From Ghiorsea bivora (GTDB lineage: Bacteria; Pseudomonadota; Zetaproteobacteria; Mariprofundales; Mariprofundaceae), in the NCBI RefSeq assembly GCF_000744415.1, contig NZ_JQLW01000006.1, positions 124,001-188,000 of the forward strand: 64,000 bases of DNA, in the 5' to 3' direction. Position numbers and translations under genes: made by a program. The notes beneath the pieces are model-generated. The model was not told the origin of the DNA. It worked only from the letters and a program-made list of their open reading frames with translations, and searched no databases. This document shows positions 1 through 11,111 of the stretch, piece after piece; positions within the stretch are counted from its first letter, which is position 1, and each line of letters opens with the position of its first letter.

Positions 1-1838
1 GCCAATACATCACGCACGGTCTGCTCGCCAAAGTTGCCTTGTGCCAAGGTTTGAATATCCACAGCCTTACTTAAACCTTCTTTGCCCACAGCCTCATGTA
101 AATCCAATGATAGCTGCTGCAACACACGCTCCACCAAAGCATAAGCTTCAGGGTGTACCGCTGAGGCATCTAGCGGATTATCACCGTTTAGAATCCGCAA
201 AAAACCAGCCGCTTGCTCAAATGTTTTTTCACCCAAACCTTTAATAGATAACAATTCATTGCGATTGCTAAATGCACCTTTGGCATCACGCTGCTCTACA
301 ATTGCCGCTGCTACGTTTCGATTTAAACCTGCAACATAAGCAATCAACTCAACCGATGCCGTATTTAAGTTTACCCCCACCGCATTCACACAGTCTTCAA
401 CCACACTGGTCAAAGCCTCGTTCAAGCTTACCTGATCAATATCATGTTGATACTGCCCCACCCCAATAGCCTTAGGCTCAATTTTCACCAATTCTGCAAG
501 CGGATCCTGCAAGCGGCGAGCAATCGAAACGGCTCCACGCAAAGAAACATCAACATCAGGAAACTCTTTGGATGCAAGCTCAGAAGCCGAATAAACCGAT
601 GCCCCAGCCTCGGAAACAATCACTGAAGTTAATTTAAACTGCGGATATGTTTCCATCAGTTCTGCAACCAATTTCTCCGTCTCACGTGAGCCTGTACCAT
701 TCCCAATAGCAACAAGTTCTGGTTTATGTTTATCCACCAACACTGCCAATGCGGCAAGCGACTCTTGCCAGCGGTTTTTCGGCTGATGCGGATAAATCAC
801 GGCAGTTTCAAGTAATTTCCCATGCTGATCTATCACAGCAACTTTCACACCCGTACGAATACCAGGATCTAAGCCCAGCACAGCCTTTTGCCCAGCAGGT
901 GCGGCAAGCAATAAGTCGCGAATATTCTCACCAAATACTTTAATTGCCTCTTCTTCTGCACGTTGGCGTAAATCTTTAAAGAAGTCAGTTTGAAAACGTT
1001 TAAGTATCTTTTGCCAAGCCAAATTCGCCGTGTCTTGTAAAAAGCGATAGGCTGCAGCACCTTGACGAAATTTAAAATGTGTACACAGCATCCCAACATA
1101 CACACTTGCATCTTCTTCCATATTCGCCAGTAATTTTAAACGTAAAAAACCTTCTTGCTGCCCACGGAACAACGCCAATGCCCGATGTGAGGGTATCTTT
1201 TTGTATAGTTCTGTATAATTGAAGTAATCGGTAAACTTCACGGCTTCTTCTTGTTTCTTTTTCACCACGCGACTACACATCACAGCACTTTTCTGCAAAT
1301 GTCTGCGCAACTTACCCAATAACACGGCATCTTCACTAAACTGCTCAATAAGAATGTCTTGCGCACCTTGTAAAGCATCATCAATGCCTTCAATACCAAG
1401 CTCAGGATTCACAAAACCCAAAGCATGCTGCTTAGGTTGTTGGTCTTGATTGGATAACAAAAGCGTCGCTAAAGGCTCTAACCCTGCTTCTTTTGCCACG
1501 CTAGCTTTGCTGCGACGCTTGGGTTTATAAGGTAAATATAGGTCTTCCAACTGTGTTAAAGATACGGCTGTCAAAATCTTATTTTGCAACTGTGGGGTTA
1601 ATAAACCTTGTTTTTCTATACTTTTAAGAATGCTTTGCTGTCGCGCCGAAAATTCACGCAATTGCCCCAAACGTTTTTCCAAAGCACGCAGTTGAATATC
1701 ATCCAAATTGCCCGTCATTTCTTTACGGTATCGTGCAATAAACGGTACGGTCGCGCCTTCATCCAATAAAGAGACTGCCGCTTTCACTTGTTTGGGCTGA
1801 ACACCCAGTTCTTGTGCTATAGTTTCAATGATTTGCAT
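1..1838 (-). CDS. tex: Tex-family RNA-binding transcription accessory protein (3' end beyond window)
   Basis: Nucleic-acid-binding protein of the Tex/YqgF-like family, a cytoplasmic factor that binds RNA and influences transcription. The minus strand reads from ATG at 1838 without a stop to the window edge, giving 612 codons; full-length Tex is about 770 residues, so the C-terminal S1 RNA-binding domain should lie left of base 1. Visible features are the N-terminal helical domain with the family motif VPFIARYRKEMTG near residue 30, the YqgF/RuvX-like domain beginning around LGLDPGIRTG, and a helix-hairpin-helix stretch (NRNELLSIKGLGEKTFEQ) near the left edge. The start is a plain ATG with a weak GGGG upstream. 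About 100 bp separate it from galU. Identity is secure; the gene is truncated only by the window. Confidence 0.93.
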   Translation of the reverse strand, partial: MQIIETIAQELGVQPKQVKAAVSLLDEGATVPFIARYRKEMTGNLDDIQLRALEKRLGQLREFSARQQSILKSIEKQGLLTPQLQNKILTAVSLTQLEDLYLPYKPKRRSKASVAKEAGLEPLATLLLSNQDQQPKQHALGFVNPELGIEGIDDALQGAQDILIEQFSEDAVLLGKLRRHLQKSAVMCSRVVKKKQEEAVKFTDYFNYTELYKKIPSHRALALFRGQQEGFLRLKLLANMEEDASVYVGMLCTHFKFRQGAAAYRFLQDTANLAWQKILKRFQTDFFKDLRQRAEEEAIKVFGENIRDLLLAAPAGQKAVLGLDPGIRTGVKVAVIDQHGKLLETAVIYPHQPKNRWQESLAALAVLVDKHKPELVAIGNGTGSRETEKLVAELMETYPQFKLTSVIVSEAGASVYSASELASKEFPDVDVSLRGAVSIARRLQDPLAELVKIEPKAIGVGQYQHDIDQVSLNEALTSVVEDCVNAVGVNLNTASVELIAYVAGLNRNVAAAIVEQRDAKGAFSNRNELLSIKGLGEKTFEQAAGFLRILNGDNPLDASAVHPEAYALVERVLQQLSLDLHEAVGKEGLSKAVDIQTLAQGNFGEQTVRDVL

Positions 1839-1941
1839 ACTTGCCCCAGCATTGTTTTACAATTTGAGGGGCAAGATAACATGAAGTTTCGTCAGCGCAC
1901 TGACAATTTCAGACACCACACAAACATGAAGCAGGTGCGAC

Positions 1942-2799
1942 TTAAATATCTAAGGTCTGAATATAGTCTTTAAACAACTTACCATATTTGGGGTGTCTTA
2001 AACCAAGACTAAGGTTGGCAATAAGGAAACCCAAGGGATTACCCGCGTCAAAACGTTCTGCCTCAACCACCAAACCATAAACAGGTTCAACTTTTGCCAA
2101 AGCATCCATAGCATCCGTGAGTTGCAATTCGCCACCCACACCAACTTCACCCTGCTTTAAGAAGTCAAACAAGCGTGGTGTAAACACATAACGTCCAATC
2201 ATAGCCAAGTCTGATGGGGCATCCTCAACCGCAGGTTTTTCAACCAAACCCTGTAGTCGGTACAAACCATTTTCTTCCGCTTCAACTTGCGCAATACCAT
2301 ACCTAGATACTTCTGCCTTGGGCACACGCGCCATTGCCACCACGGAAAAACCCGTCTTTTCATGTGCTTGACGCAGCTGCCGCATCACTGGAACTTGTGA
2401 AATCATCAACTCATCCGCCAAAGAAACACCAAAAACTTCATCACCCACCCAAGGTTCGGCACACAACACAGCATGCCCCAAACCTTTGGCAACCTTTTGT
2501 CTGATATATGCAATCGTCGCCATCTGTGCAACACGAGAAACTTCTCGGTACAACTCATCTTTACCCGATGCATGAAGATTCGCTTCTAATTCTGCAGAAA
2601 TATCAAAATGATCTTCAATGGCATGTTTCCCCCGCCCAGTAATCATAATAATATCATCCAAACCTGCAGCCAATGCCTCTTCAACACCATATTGAATCAT
2701 GGGTTTATCCACCACCGTCAACATTTCTTTAGGTGTTGCCTTGGTTGCAGGCAGGAAACGTGTACCCATTCCCGCTGCTGGAAAAACTATTTTTCTCAT
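1942..2799 (-). CDS. galU: UTP-glucose-1-phosphate uridylyltransferase
   Basis: Makes UDP-glucose from UTP and glucose-1-phosphate in the cytoplasm, feeding envelope polysaccharide and nucleotide-sugar pathways. The nucleotide-binding signature GMGTRFLPATKATPKEM stands at residues 12-28, followed by the sugar-binding VEKP motif (LQGLVEKPA), and the protein has the usual family length (285 residues). An in-frame TTG lies four codons upstream at 2811. ATG 2799 is preferred because it gives the normal GalU N-terminus MRKIVFPAAG and has TTGGGG about 8 bases upstream. It appears to be a single-gene unit; the 200 bp between it and the kinase gene at 3003-5306 holds no recognisable gene or clear terminator. 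Confidence 0.96.
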   Translation of the reverse strand: MRKIVFPAAGMGTRFLPATKATPKEMLTVVDKPMIQYGVEEALAAGLDDIIMITGRGKHAIEDHFDISAELEANLHASGKDELYREVSRVAQMATIAYIRQKVAKGLGHAVLCAEPWVGDEVFGVSLADELMISQVPVMRQLRQAHEKTGFSVVAMARVPKAEVSRYGIAQVEAEENGLYRLQGLVEKPAVEDAPSDLAMIGRYVFTPRLFDFLKQGEVGVGGELQLTDAMDALAKVEPVYGLVVEAERFDAGNPLGFLIANLSLGLRHPKYGKLFKDYIQTLDI

Positions 2800-3002
2800 T
2801 CTATACCCCAAAAATTATTACTGTACTGCATGCCTTTCATATTTAAACGTTAAGCAGTTACTCTAAAAAAACAAATCTAACAACAGCCCGTCATATACCA
2901 AACATCTGTCAAATAGCATAACAAATCTTGTATCACGTACAAGTTTAACGTTGCTAAACAATCATCTTATAAAACCGAAACACGCTTACAAACAACACAC
3001 TA

Positions 3003-5306
3003 TCACGAAGCCCTATGTAATAGTTGATAAATAGCATCTTGTAAAACATCAAAATGTATAGGTTTGGTTAAAATTTGACTTTGTGTGGGTATGCTGCCTA
3101 TTTTTAGCACATTATTTTTATCATAACCCGTCATCAGAATTACAGGAACTTGTGATTTTATATCCCGCAAAACTTGCACAAGCTGAACACCACCCAATTT
3201 AGGCATCACAACATCAACCATAACCAAAGCAATATCCTTGTAATGCTCTTTAAATATAACGAATGCTTGCTCACCATCACTGGCCTGATAAACCCTATAA
3301 CCCATTGTTTCTAAAACCTCTGCCATAGCTTGGCGTACCTCGACTTCATCATCTGCCAACAAAATAACTTCACCATTGGCCTCCGTCATTTGTATTCTCG
3401 GCTGTATACGCTTTTTATCTTGGTCGGATTTGATGGTAGGTAAATAGACATGAAAAGAAGCCCCTTCACCTGGCTGGCTTTCCACCTCAACAACACCATG
3501 ATGGCTAAGGATTGCACCATACACCATAGACAAACCCAGCCCCGTACCCTTATCAACATCTTTGGTTGTAAAAAACGGATCAAAAATATACTTCACATCT
3601 TCCTCGGCAATGCCACAACCATTATCTTGCACACACAGATGTACCAATCTATCGATATCAGTAAACCCATGTTTTTGCTTAAAATTTTCGCTTGGTATAT
3701 AAGTATGAAGTGTTACGGAAATCGTTGGTTCAGGCATATCTTCCACTGCATCTCGGGCATTGTTTAACAAGTTCATCAGCACCTGCTGAAGTTGGCTAGA
3801 ATCTGCGTAAACCATCATGGATTCATCTTCAATGTTATGCTTTACATGAACATTCTCAGGAATCGTGACTTTCGCCAATTGCAATGACTCTTGCACAAAT
3901 GCCTGCATGGAAAGTTTTTCCTTTTGCATCACACCTTTGCGTGAAAAGCTTAATAACTGCGCAATCATGGTCGCTGCCTTATCACTTAACCCTTCTATAC
4001 GCTCAACTTTCGCAACCGCCGCAGCTACATCCCCCTGCAACATACTCCTTTTTGCCAAATACATATTACCTGTCATAGCAGCTAAAATATTATTAAAGTC
4101 ATGGGCGATACCGCCCACCAAAGTACCAATAGCTTCCATTTTTTGTGCTTGATGAAATTGTGCTTCTAAATCTTTAATATCCGTAACATCACGTGAAATT
4201 CCAATCAAACCAAGCAATTCCCCTTGTGCATTACGATAGGGGGACTTTAAAGTATCAAACAACCCTTTACGCCCATCAGGATAAGCTACCCAAGTCTCAC
4301 TTCTTAAACTCTCACCTTGTGTAAATATACGTTTATCGTGCTCGGCAAACTGTTTGGCTTGTGCTGGTTCAAAGAAGTCAAAATCAGTACAGCCCACAAC
4401 ATCAGCTTCCGAAGCTTTGCCTACCAAAGTACAAAATGCATGATTACAACCAAGGTATACACCCTCTGTATCCTTTAAAAACACAAGGTCGGGCACCGAT
4501 TCTAAGATATTATTCAATAATATATTGGTTTGCGTAAGACTAGTTTGCGACTTGCGAAGTGCAGCATGCATGGATGACAGAGACTCTGCCAAGTGTGCCA
4601 CCTCTTTTGTGCCCTGAACCTTCAATGTGGTCGTGCCTTTACCCTGCTCAACACCTTGAATAAACCGCATGCTGGCTGCTAAAGGCTGAGTAACTGCCTT
4701 TCTCATAAACATAAAGAATAACAATGCAACCAACACAAGCAATCCAGCAAAATACATCAATTGTTGCTGTTGCTCACGCTGCAAAATCATCGCCTGTTTC
4801 TTAAAAGTAAATTTACCAATCATCAACCCTTGACCAAGGTCTTGCGCTTGGAAAGATGCCGACATATCAATGGGATAATAAATATACCCTTCAGCATTTT
4901 CTGTATTGACATCAGACAGTATATGATGGTTCTTTAAGGCAGTCGTAAAATGCAGGTTATTGAGGTCTGGAATGACATCTTTTGCCTGCTTACCCAACCA
5001 TGTATAATGTGTAGCGTTGATGATTTTCCCTGACTTATCCACCACACTAAGGTGCTCTATAGTATCACTGGCAGCAGCCACTGACACAAAACGCTGTGCA
5101 GATTGAACTTCGCCTTGCCGTAAATCTCGCACAACCTGTAAAGATAGGTTGGAAAGTTGCTCTTGAAACAAACGTAAGTTCATGTCTGCCAACTGCTGTT
5201 GAGCACCCACATATATAGATGAAATCACAAACCAACCTACTGGAAAAACAAAAAGAACAAATAGAAAAGAAACAACCTGCCCTAAACTAAATCTTTGCAA
5301 TATCAT
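3003..5306 (-). CDS. Hybrid sensor histidine kinase (periplasmic sensor, HAMP, PAS, kinase, receiver)
   Basis: Membrane sensor of a two-component system. In order: a membrane segment at 10-30, a periplasmic region of about 150 residues, a second membrane segment at 184-202, a HAMP-like linker (205-250), one PAS domain (about 262-375), a dimerisation/phosphoacceptor domain with His402 in the motif [11 protein letters not shown], an ATPase domain (N box NLLNNARDA at 513-521, G boxes DNGCGI from 561 and GTGLGLS from 587) and a C-terminal receiver with Asp652/Asp653, phosphoacceptor Asp698 and Lys748. All key residues are present. Its ATG overlaps the stop of the upstream substrate-binding lipoprotein (ATGA), so the two are probably translationally coupled and functionally paired. 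There is no output domain and no HPt domain nearby, so the downstream partner is unknown. Confidence 0.92.
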   Translation of the reverse strand: MILQRFSLGQVVSFLFVLFVFPVGWFVISSIYVGAQQQLADMNLRLFQEQLSNLSLQVVRDLRQGEVQSAQRFVSVAAASDTIEHLSVVDKSGKIINATHYTWLGKQAKDVIPDLNNLHFTTALKNHHILSDVNTENAEGYIYYPIDMSASFQAQDLGQGLMIGKFTFKKQAMILQREQQQQLMYFAGLLVLVALLFFMFMRKAVTQPLAASMRFIQGVEQGKGTTTLKVQGTKEVAHLAESLSSMHAALRKSQTSLTQTNILLNNILESVPDLVFLKDTEGVYLGCNHAFCTLVGKASEADVVGCTDFDFFEPAQAKQFAEHDKRIFTQGESLRSETWVAYPDGRKGLFDTLKSPYRNAQGELLGLIGISRDVTDIKDLEAQFHQAQKMEAIGTLVGGIAHDFNNILAAMTGNMYLAKRSMLQGDVAAAVAKVERIEGLSDKAATMIAQLLSFSRKGVMQKEKLSMQAFVQESLQLAKVTIPENVHVKHNIEDESMMVYADSSQLQQVLMNLLNNARDAVEDMPEPTISVTLHTYIPSENFKQKHGFTDIDRLVHLCVQDNGCGIAEEDVKYIFDPFFTTKDVDKGTGLGLSMVYGAILSHHGVVEVESQPGEGASFHVYLPTIKSDQDKKRIQPRIQMTEANGEVILLADDEVEVRQAMAEVLETMGYRVYQASDGEQAFVIFKEHYKDIALVMVDVVMPKLGGVQLVQVLRDIKSQVPVILMTGYDKNNVLKIGSIPTQSQILTKPIHFDVLQDAIYQLLHRAS

Positions 5307-6268
5307 AGCTTCACATGCGTCACAAAAGTTTTATCTTGGATATGAGAAACGGAAAACTGATGTTTAATCATCCCTCGGTTTCGCATCAAATCATATACCT
5401 CGCGGGTATGACGCTCAAACTTGGATGGTGAGCCTGAAAAATAAGCAATATTTTCGCTTACACTCGGCAAAATTAAATCTTGGTATGTTTGTTGTAATGC
5501 ATGGGTTGTAATGTGTAAGCGCGGTGCCATAAGGTTTACACTCTTTTCCGCATGTTGTTCCATGTATGCTCGCGCCTTAGCATAAGCTTGTACCAACTGG
5601 AAAATATTCTCACGTTGTTTCTCTAGTTGTTCGGTGCGCACTGCCAACACATCAACAATTAAATCTGGAACCACGCGACTATCAAACAAAACATGTGCTC
5701 CATGTTGTTTCAACCTACTTTCTATAGGTTCAAACGTCACCACCGCATCAACCTTACCACTGGTATATGCTTCTTCGTGCTCATCTGCTGGCACATACAC
5801 CACTTGAACATCATCACTCTCAAGACCAGCATGGTTTAAAGCAGCATAAAACAATAATGCGCCAACTCCCGTACTCTCCACACCAACACGGTGGTTTCGA
5901 ATATCCGCTAGTGTTTTTAAGGAAGGTTTGGCAAGTAAAACATCTGCGCCATTTGAAAAATCAAACACCAACACAATAGTCAGCTCAGTGCCCATGTCCA
6001 TCACACTTAGAGCTTCATCCAGCGTCAATGCAGCAGCATCTAAACGCCCCCCACGAAGTAAAGTAATCGATTCGGTACTGGAAGGTAGCTCCACCAACTT
6101 CACCTTATGCTTAGGCAAATAACCTAGGTCTCTGGCTAAAAACATAGGCTCATAACCTGGCCACTGGTTCACACCAACTTTCAGTAGTTCTGATGGTTTA
6201 TCCGCACAAGAGATCAACAAAAACAATAACATAAAAGCAAAAAACTTCGCGTATGCAAAATATTTCAT
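5303..6268 (-). CDS. NMT1/SsuA-like substrate-binding lipoprotein
   Basis: Periplasmic solute-binding protein of the NMT1/THI5-like family (relatives of nitrate, sulfonate, taurine and thiamine-precursor binding proteins). It begins with a lipoprotein signal (FLLISC, lipidated Cys21), then the family opening LKVGVNQWPGYEPMFLARDLGYL. The ligand cannot be told from sequence. No ABC permease or ATPase is nearby; the next gene, overlapping by four bases, is a hybrid histidine kinase. That arrangement suggests, by inference, that the protein presents a ligand to the kinase rather than to a transporter. A second kinase gene lies 98 bp upstream in the same direction. Length (321 residues) is normal for the family. 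Confidence 0.85.
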   Translation of the reverse strand: MKYFAYAKFFAFMLLFLLISCADKPSELLKVGVNQWPGYEPMFLARDLGYLPKHKVKLVELPSSTESITLLRGGRLDAAALTLDEALSVMDMGTELTIVLVFDFSNGADVLLAKPSLKTLADIRNHRVGVESTGVGALLFYAALNHAGLESDDVQVVYVPADEHEEAYTSGKVDAVVTFEPIESRLKQHGAHVLFDSRVVPDLIVDVLAVRTEQLEKQRENIFQLVQAYAKARAYMEQHAEKSVNLMAPRLHITTHALQQTYQDLILPSVSENIAYFSGSPSKFERHTREVYDLMRNRGMIKHQFSVSHIQDKTFVTHVKL

Positions 6269-6366
6269 TACCCCTCCTTACCCAAATGCAATCATGATGA
6301 TATTAAAACCAATCCACTTCGGCGAAACAATGAAGCAAACACATATTAGGTCAAGAAAATCAATAT

Positions 6367-8244
6367 TTACTCCAGTTCCTCACGAATGACCTGGCATAAC
6401 TGCTCAATAGTGAAAGGCTTTTGCAAGCGACGTATCGAATCAAGTTCTTTTGCATCTTGGGTTAACCTACGCTCTGTTGTACTATTCTTTTCATAAGCTG
6501 TGGCGAAGAATATTTTGGCTTGTTTATCCATCATTAAAATATGCTGTGCTGCTTTCACACCGTCCATATTAGGCATCACACTATCCATCATGACCAAATC
6601 AATTTGCGCTTTCTTTTGTGCATAAATCTTAATCGCCTCAAGCCCATCTTCAGCCAAAAGAACCTTATAATTCAAGTTTTCCAACGCGCTTTGGTGTGCC
6701 AAGCGTAAGGCTTTGTCATCATCAACAATGAGTATCGTTTCCCCATTACCCACTAAACCTTGAAAATGTACATCTTGTTTTTGCCGCTCCTGAGCGCTCA
6801 ATTCTAAAGGCAAATAGATATGAAAAGATGTGCCGTGTTTAGGAGCACTTTCCACCTCAATCATGCCCCCATGCGACTTAATCGCACCATAACACATAGC
6901 CAAACCTAAACCTGTCCCCTTACCTTGTTCTTTTGTCGTGAAAAATGGTTCGAAAATATGCACCAGATTTTGTTGTGATATGCCCTCGCCATTATCACAA
7001 AAACATAAATACAACCACTTACCTTCTAAATCAGGGTGTTTCTCACGTAAATGCGTTGCTTGATCTAAAGGTTTGAGTGTCACTCTAATCTCTGGTTCTT
7101 GAATGGTGGATAAAGCATCTTTAGCATTATTCAGCAAGTTTAATAAAACTTGTTGCAACTGGGTTGCACTACCGCAAATAAGTAGCGGTGACTTTGTTAA
7201 ATCCTTTGCAACCTTAATTCTTGAAGACAAGGAAATCACACCCAACTTTAATGCTTCATTGATAAATGAAGCCATATCAAATGTTTTCTTTTCCACATCA
7301 TCTTTGCGCGCAAAGGTTAGAAGTTGTTTGCTCATATCTGATGCATGAAACACCAGCTTTTCTACATCATCCAGTTTATCTTGCACTAAGGAGTTCCCCT
7401 TAATTTCACGTTGAATCAAAAATAGATTCGCACTAATGCCCGACATCACATTACTAAAATCATGCGCCAAACCACCAACCAATGTGCCCAACGCTTCCAT
7501 TTTTTGTGCTTGAAAAAACTTCTGCTCTGCCTCACGTAAGCTATGATCTGTTTTCTGGTGTTGCTCTACTTCTTGCGCTAATTTTTGATTACTTTCTTTA
7601 AGCTCAACCGTTCTACTTTGAATTTCTTGTTCTAAATGTTCTAAAGTATGACTAAGCTTTTCTCGTACAGCCAATAAACTTGTATTTTTTTCTTCCAACT
7701 GTTTTTGCTGCACACTGCGCAAAATCTCAAAAACCAAACCAACCATAACATAAAAGACAAAGGCTACGAAAAAGATAATCACTTCTTCTGCCGTATACGG
7801 TGTATGTAAAACATCCATATAATCCAAAAATTCTATAGCAACTGCACCACACAAAAACAATGCAATCCACCATAAACCACGATAAATACCAGCAACAGCA
7901 AATATCATAAATGGGAAAAATGGAATCCAATAAATAGCTGTGTTTGCAATACCACCATCAATAAGAAAAAACCAAAAAAGCAAACATGTGCCCACCACCA
8001 CGGCTATTTCTTTGAACCGTTGGTTTTTTACATGAAAAACATCAAAATATGCGATAGCATATAAAATAGCCAAACAGCCTTGAATCACTGCCATCACATA
8101 CTCAGCCAACAAAAGGTGCACAACAAAGAATACGCCCAATATAACGATAGCAAGCCCCAACATGACTTGGGTTAGTGTTCGGTGGTATACCTGCTCTTTA
8201 TGTCCATGTTTGAGGTGTTCCCCAAGGATGGAAAGTAATTTCAT
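6367..8244 (-). CDS. Hybrid sensor histidine kinase with polytopic membrane sensor and receiver
   Basis: Second hybrid kinase of the cluster. Residues 25-175 form about five to six membrane segments with little periplasmic loop, so the signal is probably sensed in or through the membrane. A coiled coil (about 178-245) leads to the phosphoacceptor His261 ([11 protein letters not shown]), the ATPase domain (N box LLNNAKDA near 370, DNGEGI from 417, GTGLGLA from 443) and a receiver with Asp508-510, Asp554 and Lys609. The kinase-receiver half closely resembles that of the kinase at 3003-5306, suggesting duplication with exchange of sensor domains. The start ATG has AGAGGA 3-4 bases upstream. It precedes the substrate-binding gene by 98 bp and may be its operon partner. 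No response regulator with an output domain is adjacent. Confidence 0.9.
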   Translation of the reverse strand: MKLLSILGEHLKHGHKEQVYHRTLTQVMLGLAIVILGVFFVVHLLLAEYVMAVIQGCLAILYAIAYFDVFHVKNQRFKEIAVVVGTCLLFWFFLIDGGIANTAIYWIPFFPFMIFAVAGIYRGLWWIALFLCGAVAIEFLDYMDVLHTPYTAEEVIIFFVAFVFYVMVGLVFEILRSVQQKQLEEKNTSLLAVREKLSHTLEHLEQEIQSRTVELKESNQKLAQEVEQHQKTDHSLREAEQKFFQAQKMEALGTLVGGLAHDFSNVMSGISANLFLIQREIKGNSLVQDKLDDVEKLVFHASDMSKQLLTFARKDDVEKKTFDMASFINEALKLGVISLSSRIKVAKDLTKSPLLICGSATQLQQVLLNLLNNAKDALSTIQEPEIRVTLKPLDQATHLREKHPDLEGKWLYLCFCDNGEGISQQNLVHIFEPFFTTKEQGKGTGLGLAMCYGAIKSHGGMIEVESAPKHGTSFHIYLPLELSAQERQKQDVHFQGLVGNGETILIVDDDKALRLAHQSALENLNYKVLLAEDGLEAIKIYAQKKAQIDLVMMDSVMPNMDGVKAAQHILMMDKQAKIFFATAYEKNSTTERRLTQDAKELDSIRRLQKPFTIEQLCQVIREELE

Positions 8245-8281
8245 AATTCCTCTATGATTTAAAACTCAATCTACGCTTTTA

Positions 8282-11029
8282 CTATAGTTGATGAGATTCA
8301 AACCAGCTAGTGCCAATACCAATGTCGGCAATCAATGGAACATCAAGTGTAACAGCAGCTTCCATCACCTCTTTTATCAAAGCTGATACCTGCTCAACAT
8401 CAGTTTCACTACATTCCACAATCAATTCATCATGCACTTGCATAATCAAACGTGCCTGAGGAAACAATTCATTTAACTTCATTTGCAGTTGAATCATAGC
8501 AACCTTAATAATATCTGCTGCCGAACCTTGAAGTGGCGCATTAATCGCTGTGCGCTCAGCATAAGCTTTTTGCATGCCGTTGCTGCTATTGATGTCTGGC
8601 ACTTGCACTCTATGCCCCAACAGCGTTTCTACATACCCCTGGACACGCGCTTTTTCCAAAGTGCTGTCCATAAAGGTTTGCACGGTGGGATATTGGGCAA
8701 AATAAGCTTCAATAAACGCCTTGGCATCACCTCGGCTCACGCCCAGTTGTTTTGCCAAACCAAATGCACTCATGCCATACAAAATACCGAAGTTGACTGC
8801 TTTGGCTTGCCTTCGTTGTTCTCCCGTGACTTCTTCTAAAGGAATTTGATTCACCGAAGCTGCCGTTGCCGCATGAATATCCAAACCATCGGCAAATGCT
8901 TGTTTTAAATTGGCATCACCCGAAAAGTGCGCCATCAAACGCAGTTCAATTTGTGAATAATCGGCCGCTATCAATTGGTTCCCTGCTTCTGCAACAAAGG
9001 CTTTGCGAATTTCACGCCCTTCTTCAGAGCGAATCGGGATATTTTGTAAGTTTGGGTTGGTTGATGACAAACGACCAGTAGTTGTCACCGCTTGGTTGTA
9101 AGATGTGTGAACACGCCCTGTTTTTTTATTAATCATCTTCTGCAAAGCATCGGTGTATGTCGATTTTAGTTTGGACAAACTACGCACTTCTAAAATCAAA
9201 CGCGGCACTTCGTGTTCAGCAGCCAACTTTTCCAACACTTCTTGCCCAGTTGCCCATTGCCCAGATTTGGTTTTTTTGCCACCCTCAATACCCAAGGTTT
9301 CAAATAACAACACACCCAACTGCTTGGGTGATTGGATATTAAACTCTTGCCCTGCTGCTGCAAAAATCTTGGTCTGCAACGCATCAATACGCTCACCAAA
9401 CTTGGTCGAAAGCGTGTGCAATTGCGCCACATCAATGTATGCACCATCCCACTCCATATCTGCAAGCACAAAAGATAAGGGAAGCTCAATATCATCATGG
9501 CGTTTGATATGTTCACCCAACTTATCTTGGAATTTATGACAAAGTCGGAGTGTAACTTCCGCATCTTCCGCCGCATATTTCGCTGCTTCTTCAATGCCAA
9601 TCAAATCAAAGGTGATTTGTTTAACGCCTTTGCCCGCAATAGATTCAAAAGAAACACATTCATGCCCCAAATATTTAAGCGCAAGTTTATCCATGTTTAC
9701 GGCTTGCCCAGCTTCCAAAACATACGCCATCAACATCGTATCAAACTTCACACCTTGAAGTGTAATACCCTCATTGCGTAAAATTTGTTTATCATATTTA
9801 TTGTTCTGCAAACATTTGGCTTTGTTTTTATCTTCCAAGATAGGTTTCAAAGCCGAAAATACGCTTTTTTTGTCCAACTGTTTGGGTGCTTCACTCAATA
9901 AATCCATGCCACGATGCGCAACCGGCACATAATAACCCACACCTGCCTTCACAGAAAACGATAAACCCACCAAATCCGCATCATGGATATTTAAGGATGT
10001 GGTCTCCGTATCCACAGCAATCAGGTCAGCCGCATTTAACACATTCACCAAGTCAGCCAGTTTGGCTTTATCGTCCACAATAATCGTTGTTAAAGGTTTT
10101 TGCTCGGCAAAGACTTCTTCGACTTCATTGTGTTCACTATCAGGTGAGGCAATAACCGATGGTGTCACCACTTCATCACCATCCAAAAACTCAGCCGTTA
10201 AACGCCTAAATTCCAGCTCAGCAAACACTTTCACCAACGCTTCACGGTTGGGTTTTTGCACCTTCAAATCATCAAGTGTTAATGGCAATGGTGTTTGTTC
10301 ATCCAATGCCACAAGGTCATACGATAATCGTGCATCATCAGCAAATTCAATCAGGTTTTCCCTGCGTTTATTTTGTTTGATTTCATGGGCATGGCTTAAA
10401 ATGCCTTCCAAATCGCCATAGGTATTAATCAGCTCAAGTGCTGTTTTCGGGCCAATACCTGGCACACCAGGGATATTATCCGCCGAGTCCCCTGCAAGCG
10501 CCAAAAGGTCTTGCACTTTGGCAGGTTCAACACCCCACTTTTCTTTCACTTCATCGATGCCATATTCTTTGCGGCGCATGGTGTCTAACATCCAAATCTT
10601 ATCACCCACCAATTGCATCAAATCTTTATCTGTGGATACAATGGTCACGTCCCAGCCTTTGGCTTCTGCTTGCCTTGCCAATGTCGCAATCACATCATCC
10701 GCTTCATAATTCTGCACACAAATACGCGCAAAATTAAAGGCATCGGTCACTTCATAAATATAGTTCCATTGGGCTGCCAAGTCTTCGGGCATAGGCGGGC
10801 GATGGGCTTTGTATTCTTTATACATATCATTACGAAATGTGCCGCCCTTAGGGTCAAACACCACAGCAACATGGGTAGGGCTTAAGTCTTTAAGGATGCT
10901 ACGCACCATTTGCACATAACCAAACACCGCATTGGTCGGCTGCCCCTTAGAATTGCTTAAATTATGTTTCACCGCATGAAACGCACGAAAAACATAGTTG
11001 GGACCATCAATTAAAACCAAATGCGGCAT
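8282..11029 (-). CDS. polA: DNA polymerase I
   Basis: Repair and Okazaki-fragment-processing polymerase, 915 residues, the usual length. Three domains are complete. The 5'-3' exonuclease (1-290) carries acidic motifs such as YEADDVIATL at 108-117 and GDSADNIPGVPGIG from 180. The 3'-5' proofreading exonuclease (about 315-510) has the DxE motif DTETTS with Asp340 and Glu342, so proofreading is expected to be active. The polymerase domain (530-915) has DYSQIELR (Asp690), the finger motif RRQAKAVNFGILYG (Lys743) and QVHDE (Asp867, Glu868). It sits 37 bp upstream of the 6367-8244 kinase gene but is not obviously related to it in function. Confidence 0.98.
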   Translation of the reverse strand: MPHLVLIDGPNYVFRAFHAVKHNLSNSKGQPTNAVFGYVQMVRSILKDLSPTHVAVVFDPKGGTFRNDMYKEYKAHRPPMPEDLAAQWNYIYEVTDAFNFARICVQNYEADDVIATLARQAEAKGWDVTIVSTDKDLMQLVGDKIWMLDTMRRKEYGIDEVKEKWGVEPAKVQDLLALAGDSADNIPGVPGIGPKTALELINTYGDLEGILSHAHEIKQNKRRENLIEFADDARLSYDLVALDEQTPLPLTLDDLKVQKPNREALVKVFAELEFRRLTAEFLDGDEVVTPSVIASPDSEHNEVEEVFAEQKPLTTIIVDDKAKLADLVNVLNAADLIAVDTETTSLNIHDADLVGLSFSVKAGVGYYVPVAHRGMDLLSEAPKQLDKKSVFSALKPILEDKNKAKCLQNNKYDKQILRNEGITLQGVKFDTMLMAYVLEAGQAVNMDKLALKYLGHECVSFESIAGKGVKQITFDLIGIEEAAKYAAEDAEVTLRLCHKFQDKLGEHIKRHDDIELPLSFVLADMEWDGAYIDVAQLHTLSTKFGERIDALQTKIFAAAGQEFNIQSPKQLGVLLFETLGIEGGKKTKSGQWATGQEVLEKLAAEHEVPRLILEVRSLSKLKSTYTDALQKMINKKTGRVHTSYNQAVTTTGRLSSTNPNLQNIPIRSEEGREIRKAFVAEAGNQLIAADYSQIELRLMAHFSGDANLKQAFADGLDIHAATAASVNQIPLEEVTGEQRRQAKAVNFGILYGMSAFGLAKQLGVSRGDAKAFIEAYFAQYPTVQTFMDSTLEKARVQGYVETLLGHRVQVPDINSSNGMQKAYAERTAINAPLQGSAADIIKVAMIQLQMKLNELFPQARLIMQVHDELIVECSETDVEQVSALIKEVMEAAVTLDVPLIADIGIGTSWFESHQL

Positions 11030-11111
11030 ACAAACATCCTTAAAATTAAAGTTGATGCTATGATGGTATGATAAACATAATGGTCAACAGCTTAAAAAAC
11101 GCTACGAGATA

